From CAYRDC01 sp964422925 (GTDB lineage Bacteria; Bacteroidota; Bacteroidia; Chitinophagales; S012-47): DNA of 64,000 nt. Position numbers and translations under genes: made by a program. The DNA lies in contig CAYRDC010000005.1 in the NCBI GenBank assembly GCA_964422925.1, forward strand, positions 1 through 64,000. The letters run 5' to 3'. Shown here piece by piece: positions 60,805 to 64,000 of the stretch (the stretch's first letter is position 1; every line of letters starts with the position of its first letter). The notes under the pieces were generated by a model, which saw nothing but the letters and a program-made list of their open reading frames with translations, ran no database searches and was not told the origin of the DNA.

Positions 60805-61857
60805 ATGACACAGCCAAACAAGTCTATCCTGAGCTTCCTGTTTCTGGCAATGATTTTTAACGTTTCCATTTCATTACCTGCACAGGAAAAGGAATTTTCC
60901 CCTCATGGCACGCCTTTGTTTAAAGTGTATGCGGATTACCGGTATGATTTCACTACTGGTGCGCAACAACGTTCCGCCTTTGAACTGAAGCGTACCTATT
61001 TTGGGTACAAATACCAGTTCAGTCCGGATTTCAGGGCAAGGGTCACTTTTGATGTTGGAAACAATTCCGGGGGAAGCGCTTTTACCGCCTTTCTTAAATA
61101 TGCGTATCTCGATTGGAAAGCCCTGAACTGGCTGGAGCTTTCAGCCGGGATGATTGAATTGCCCCAGCACCAGTTACAGGAGAACGCCTGGGGGCACCGC
61201 TACATTTATAAAAGCTTTCAGGATCAGCACGGTATGAGCAGCAGTGCCGGCCTGGGCGCCACTGCTGTGGCTTCTTTAACCGGGTGGCTCAACCTGCAAC
61301 TGACGGTTAGCAACGGGGAAGGCTACAAAAAAGTGCAGGATGATTACGGACTGCACAAAGTATCCCTGAATCTCGAAGCCCGTCCTGTAAAAGGTTTAAC
61401 CCTTAAATTATATGGCGACCAAATGAACAAAGGGGGCACTTTTGTGAACCCTAATGACACGAGCCAGCATTTACCCTATGCCGAACAGCAAAGCCTGAGC
61501 GCTTTTGCGGTTTACACTTGGCGCAACAGAGCCTCTGCCGGGGTGGAGTACAGTTTTCAGCAGAATCACAAAAACATGCCGGATCAGTCATTGGGAGGTA
61601 TTTCCGCCTTCGCCTGGTATCAATTGAACAGCCAGTGGGAACTGTTTGCCCGGTTCGACCAGCTGGGCTCTACCACGATGCCGGGCGATCCGTCTCCCTG
61701 GAACATTGCCAAGGACGGCAGCCTGATCCTCACAGGGATTCAGTTTAACCCGGTCAAAGGGGTGAAGATGGCACTGAATTACCAGCAATGGAACCCGGCT
61801 GACCCGGCCGTGAACTTTCAGCGCATGATTTATTTGAACCTTGAGTATAAACTTTAA
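60805..61857 (+). CDS. Outer-membrane porin, OprO/OprP-like, of the phosphate operon
   Basis: 350 residues with a signal peptide (about 26 residues, LPAQ end). The barrel-like body has the Porin_O_P pattern (VYADYRYDFTTG, ELKRTYFGYKYQFSPDFRARVTFDVG, YAYLDWKALNWLELSAGMIELPQ) and ends NLEYKL with a terminal aromatic-rich strand. In Pseudomonas OprO/OprP are phosphate and polyphosphate porins. The gene directly precedes pstS, with the pstS ATG only 8 bp after its stop, so it probably carries phosphate across the outer membrane for the Pst system. Confidence 0.85.
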   Translation: MTQPNKSILSFLFLAMIFNVSISLPAQEKEFSPHGTPLFKVYADYRYDFTTGAQQRSAFELKRTYFGYKYQFSPDFRARVTFDVGNNSGGSAFTAFLKYAYLDWKALNWLELSAGMIELPQHQLQENAWGHRYIYKSFQDQHGMSSSAGLGATAVASLTGWLNLQLTVSNGEGYKKVQDDYGLHKVSLNLEARPVKGLTLKLYGDQMNKGGTFVNPNDTSQHLPYAEQQSLSAFAVYTWRNRASAGVEYSFQQNHKNMPDQSLGGISAFAWYQLNSQWELFARFDQLGSTTMPGDPSPWNIAKDGSLILTGIQFNPVKGVKMALNYQQWNPADPAVNFQRMIYLNLEYKL

Positions 61858-61864
61858 AAACGAA

Positions 61865-62833
61865 ATGATGAAAATGAGTAATTACACATTAGCGCTCCTG
61901 TTGGCGGCAGCCGCATGGACAGGGGCCTGCAGCGGTTCTTCCAACCAAAGCAATTCCAATGAGAACGAAGCCCAACTTTCCGGTACGATCAAAATTGACG
62001 GCTCGAGTACTGTTTACCCGGTGAGCGAGGCTGTTGCGGAAGATTTCCGTGATGTGCAACCCGATGTGCGCGTTACGATCGGTGCTTCCGGAACCGGTGC
62101 CGGGTTCAAGAAATTTGCCCGGGGCGAAACCGATATATCCGATGCCTCGCGCGCCATCAAAGACAGCGAAAAACAAACCCTGGTCGATAAGGGAATCGAA
62201 TACCTGGAGCTGACCATTGCCTATGACGGACTGGCCATTGTGGTGAACCGGGAGAACGACTGGCTGAACACCATAACGGTTGACCAGCTTCGTAAAATCT
62301 GGGAACCGGAATCCCAGGGGAATGTTACCCGCTGGAACCAGGTGAATCCTTCGTGGCCGGATGCCGAAATGCACCTGTTCGGCCCAAGCACAGCCCACGG
62401 AACCTATGATTATTTCACTGAAGAAATCATGGGTGAAAGCGGCCATTCACGGGGTGACTTTACGGCCTGTGCCGATTACAATGTGCTGGTGCAGGGCGTG
62501 GGATCCGACATCAACGCGCTCGGTTATGTGGGGCTGGCCTATTACCTCGAAAACCAGGACAAATTGAAACTGGTGGCCGTGGACAATGGCAACGGTCCCG
62601 TGGTGCCCAATGACGAGACCGTCAGCAATGGCACCTACAGCCCGTTGGCCCGCTCGCTGTATCTATATGTGAAAAAATCTGCCGCCCAGCGGACAGAAGT
62701 AGCTGTTTTCGTAACCTATTACCTGGAACACGCTGCAGAGCTGGCCACGGAAGTGGGCTACATTGCCCTTCCTGAAGAGGAATATACCCGGCAACTGGAA
62801 GCATTTCGGGCTTTTGCGGGAATCAATCAATAA
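61865..62833 (+). CDS. pstS: Phosphate-binding lipoprotein PstS
   Basis: 322 residues from the first of two adjacent ATGs at 61865 and 61868. Lipobox AWTGAC, then a low-complexity Ser/Asn linker. Phosphate-binding motifs are IDGSSTVYPVSEA, GASGTGAGFKKFARGETDISDASR, and the SPLARSLYLYVKK strand; the domain is full length. PstS delivers phosphate to PstCA. It is followed by pstC with 15 bp between, so this is one operon with the porin. Confidence 0.96.
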   Translation: MMKMSNYTLALLLAAAAWTGACSGSSNQSNSNENEAQLSGTIKIDGSSTVYPVSEAVAEDFRDVQPDVRVTIGASGTGAGFKKFARGETDISDASRAIKDSEKQTLVDKGIEYLELTIAYDGLAIVVNRENDWLNTITVDQLRKIWEPESQGNVTRWNQVNPSWPDAEMHLFGPSTAHGTYDYFTEEIMGESGHSRGDFTACADYNVLVQGVGSDINALGYVGLAYYLENQDKLKLVAVDNGNGPVVPNDETVSNGTYSPLARSLYLYVKKSAAQRTEVAVFVTYYLEHAAELATEVGYIALPEEEYTRQLEAFRAFAGINQ

Positions 62834-62848
62834 ACGGCCAATGCCCCC

Positions 62849-63748
62849 ATGCACGAAAAGAGGAAACAAACAGGTATTTTCGGCAAAGAAAGTCTGATCC
62901 GGTATGTCCTTATGCTGGGGGCTTTGTTCACGGTGCTTACCACGGTGGGCATCGTGGGCATTTTGTTGTTTGAGACGATTGCCTTTTTCCGCGAAGTGTC
63001 GCTGGTTGAATTTTTCACCGACACCCAGTGGACCCCGCTGTTCACCGAAAAACACTTCGGCATATTGCCCCTGATCAGCGGCACCCTGCTGGTCACCCTG
63101 ATCGCGGTGGTGATCGCCCTGCCTTTGGGCTTGTCGATTGCCGTGTATATGAGCGAATACGCTCCGGCCTGGTTCCGGAAAAGGCTCAAGCCGGCCCTGG
63201 AACTGCTGGCTGCGGTTCCCACGGTGGTTTACGGGTATTTTGCCCTGACCATCGTGACCCCGTTCCTGCAGCAGTTTATGCCCGGGTTGTCGGGGTTCAA
63301 CGCGCTTTCGGCAGGCATCGTGATGGGTATCATGATCATTCCCTTCGTGTCATCGCTGAGCGAGGATGCCCTGCAGCGGGTGCCTTCCATTTACCGCGAA
63401 GCGGCTTACGGAATGGGCAGCACCCGGCTGCAAACAGCTTTCCGGGTAACGGTACCGGCTGCTTCTTCTGCCATCATTGCTTCGGTAATCCTGGCCTTTA
63501 GCCGGGCCATTGGGGAAACCATGATCGTAAGCATTGCCGCGGGGATGCAACCCCGGCTTACCATGAACCCGATGGTACCCATTGAAACCATTACCTCCTA
63601 CATCGTGCAGGTGAGTTCGGGCGATGTTCCCTACGGTTCGGTGGAATACCGGACGATTTTCGCGGCCGGCATTACCCTGTTTTTATTTACCCTGCTGCTG
63701 AACAATATCAGCTGGTGGATTAAAAAGAAATTCGAGGTGAAGTTATGA
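62849..63748 (+). CDS. pstC: Phosphate ABC transporter permease PstC
   Basis: 299 residues with about six transmembrane helices. The permease core shows the conserved ALELLAAVPTVVYGYFAL, SSLSEDALQRVPSIYREAAYGMGSTRLQTAFRVTVPAA and AFSRAIGETM (EAA-type loop). Starts at ATG 62849 in a normal position. The stop overlaps the pstA start (ATGA). Confidence 0.96.
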   Translation: MHEKRKQTGIFGKESLIRYVLMLGALFTVLTTVGIVGILLFETIAFFREVSLVEFFTDTQWTPLFTEKHFGILPLISGTLLVTLIAVVIALPLGLSIAVYMSEYAPAWFRKRLKPALELLAAVPTVVYGYFALTIVTPFLQQFMPGLSGFNALSAGIVMGIMIIPFVSSLSEDALQRVPSIYREAAYGMGSTRLQTAFRVTVPAASSAIIASVILAFSRAIGETMIVSIAAGMQPRLTMNPMVPIETITSYIVQVSSGDVPYGSVEYRTIFAAGITLFLFTLLLNNISWWIKKKFEVKL

Positions 63749-64000
63749 GCACGCGCAGCGCGCAAATAAAAGACCGCCTGTTCCGCTACTGGGCCTTGTT
63801 CTGCACCCTGGTTGGGCTGGCCCTGCTGGCGGTGTTTATCGGGGATATCCTGATAAAGGGGTTCAGCCGGCTGGACTGGGATTTTATTGTTTCCCTGCCC
63901 TCGAGGCGGGCGAGCCGGGCGGGCATTTACACGGCCATAATGGGCACGGTGTGGATCATGGTGCTGACCTTTATCATTGCCTTCCCCATCGGGTTGGCGG
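63745..64000 (+). CDS. pstA: Phosphate ABC transporter permease PstA (partial, cut by the window end)
   Basis: 85 codons before the window edge. ATG at 63745 overlaps the pstC stop. It starts MSTRSAQIKDRLFRYW and has two hydrophobic helices before the end of the window, with the LPSRRASRAGIYTAIMGTVW pattern that precedes the PstA permease core. The rest of the gene, and probably pstB and phoU, lie outside. Confidence 0.9.
   Translation, partial: MSTRSAQIKDRLFRYWALFCTLVGLALLAVFIGDILIKGFSRLDWDFIVSLPSRRASRAGIYTAIMGTVWIMVLTFIIAFPIGLA

Noticed and set aside
1..64000. CRISPR array, insertion sequence transposase, integrase or prophage genes
   Set aside because: No regularly spaced repeats, no DDE or tyrosine/serine recombinase motifs and no phage structural genes were seen anywhere in the window.

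Overview
The window looks like a chromosomal segment of a Bacteroidota bacterium, most likely a free-living relative of the Saprospirales, Chitinophagales or Sphingobacteriales, of moderate G+C. The evidence is the gene content: type IX secretion (T9SS) C-terminal sorting domains on a subtilisin and a thermolysin-like protease, GIN-domain (DUF2807) and FISUMP lipoproteins, giant secreted Rhs/YD proteins, PKD domains, an outer-membrane TonB receptor without SusD, and -33/-7 type promoter matches (TTTG / TAnnTTTG). The genus cannot be named from sequence alone.

Layout. (1) Positions 1-11,600, all minus strand, form an Rhs polymorphic-toxin locus. A FISUMP lipoprotein precedes a 2,581-residue secreted Rhs protein whose variable C-terminal tip carries a zinc metalloprotease motif (HExxHxxGxxD plus a Met-turn). 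One base after its stop codon comes a small exported protein that looks like TIMP, the tissue inhibitor of metalloproteinases. This is read here as a protease toxin with a TIMP-type immunity protein, the most interesting item in the window. Downstream lies a graveyard of displaced tips: a LysM-like tip fragment, a frameshifted toxin tail that overlaps a two-helix membrane protein (candidate immunity), a cluster of three perfect palindromes, and an orphan Rhs core with a JAB/DUF4329-like tip broken by a stop codon. A 160-bp block is nearly identical in the orphan and the full-length gene.

(2) 11,800-19,900: recQ and two glycosyltransferases in overlapping order, a small gene plus ftsE on the other strand, acetyl-CoA synthetase with a terminator, and a GIN-domain lipoprotein. 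(3) 19,900-23,350: an A+T-richer, gene-poor stretch (methyltransferase, GNA1162-like lipoprotein, unknown gene) beside a CAT-anticodon tRNA and a degenerate tRNA-like segment; probably acquired DNA. (4) 23,400-31,700: housekeeping genes: a tight cluster pdhA-TPR-ribH-MBL hydrolase, divergent recF-DUF721, ndk, an NrnA-like DHH phosphoesterase, and a three-domain FKBP isomerase. (5) 31,700-46,200: M43 protease lipoprotein, TPR lipoprotein, T9SS subtilisin, smc, aldehyde dehydrogenase, lysC, a GNAT acetyltransferase, class I fbp, and a plus-strand run ending in a queuosine-precursor transporter. (6) 46,200-52,250: a cobalamin riboswitch controlling a BtuB-like receptor with a strong terminator, then a secreted M4 protease. 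(7) 52,250-60,700, minus strand: a GAF-PAS protein, an operon of ClC channel, CPBP protease and two SDR enzymes, a secreted glycan-binding-domain protein, and a Nudix hydrolase. (8) 60,800-64,000: a phosphate-acquisition operon (Porin_O_P, pstS, pstC, pstA cut by the window edge).

All assignments rest on reading motifs and domain patterns by eye; no database search was run. Start codons were moved downstream wherever a signal peptide, operon overlap or family length argued for it.
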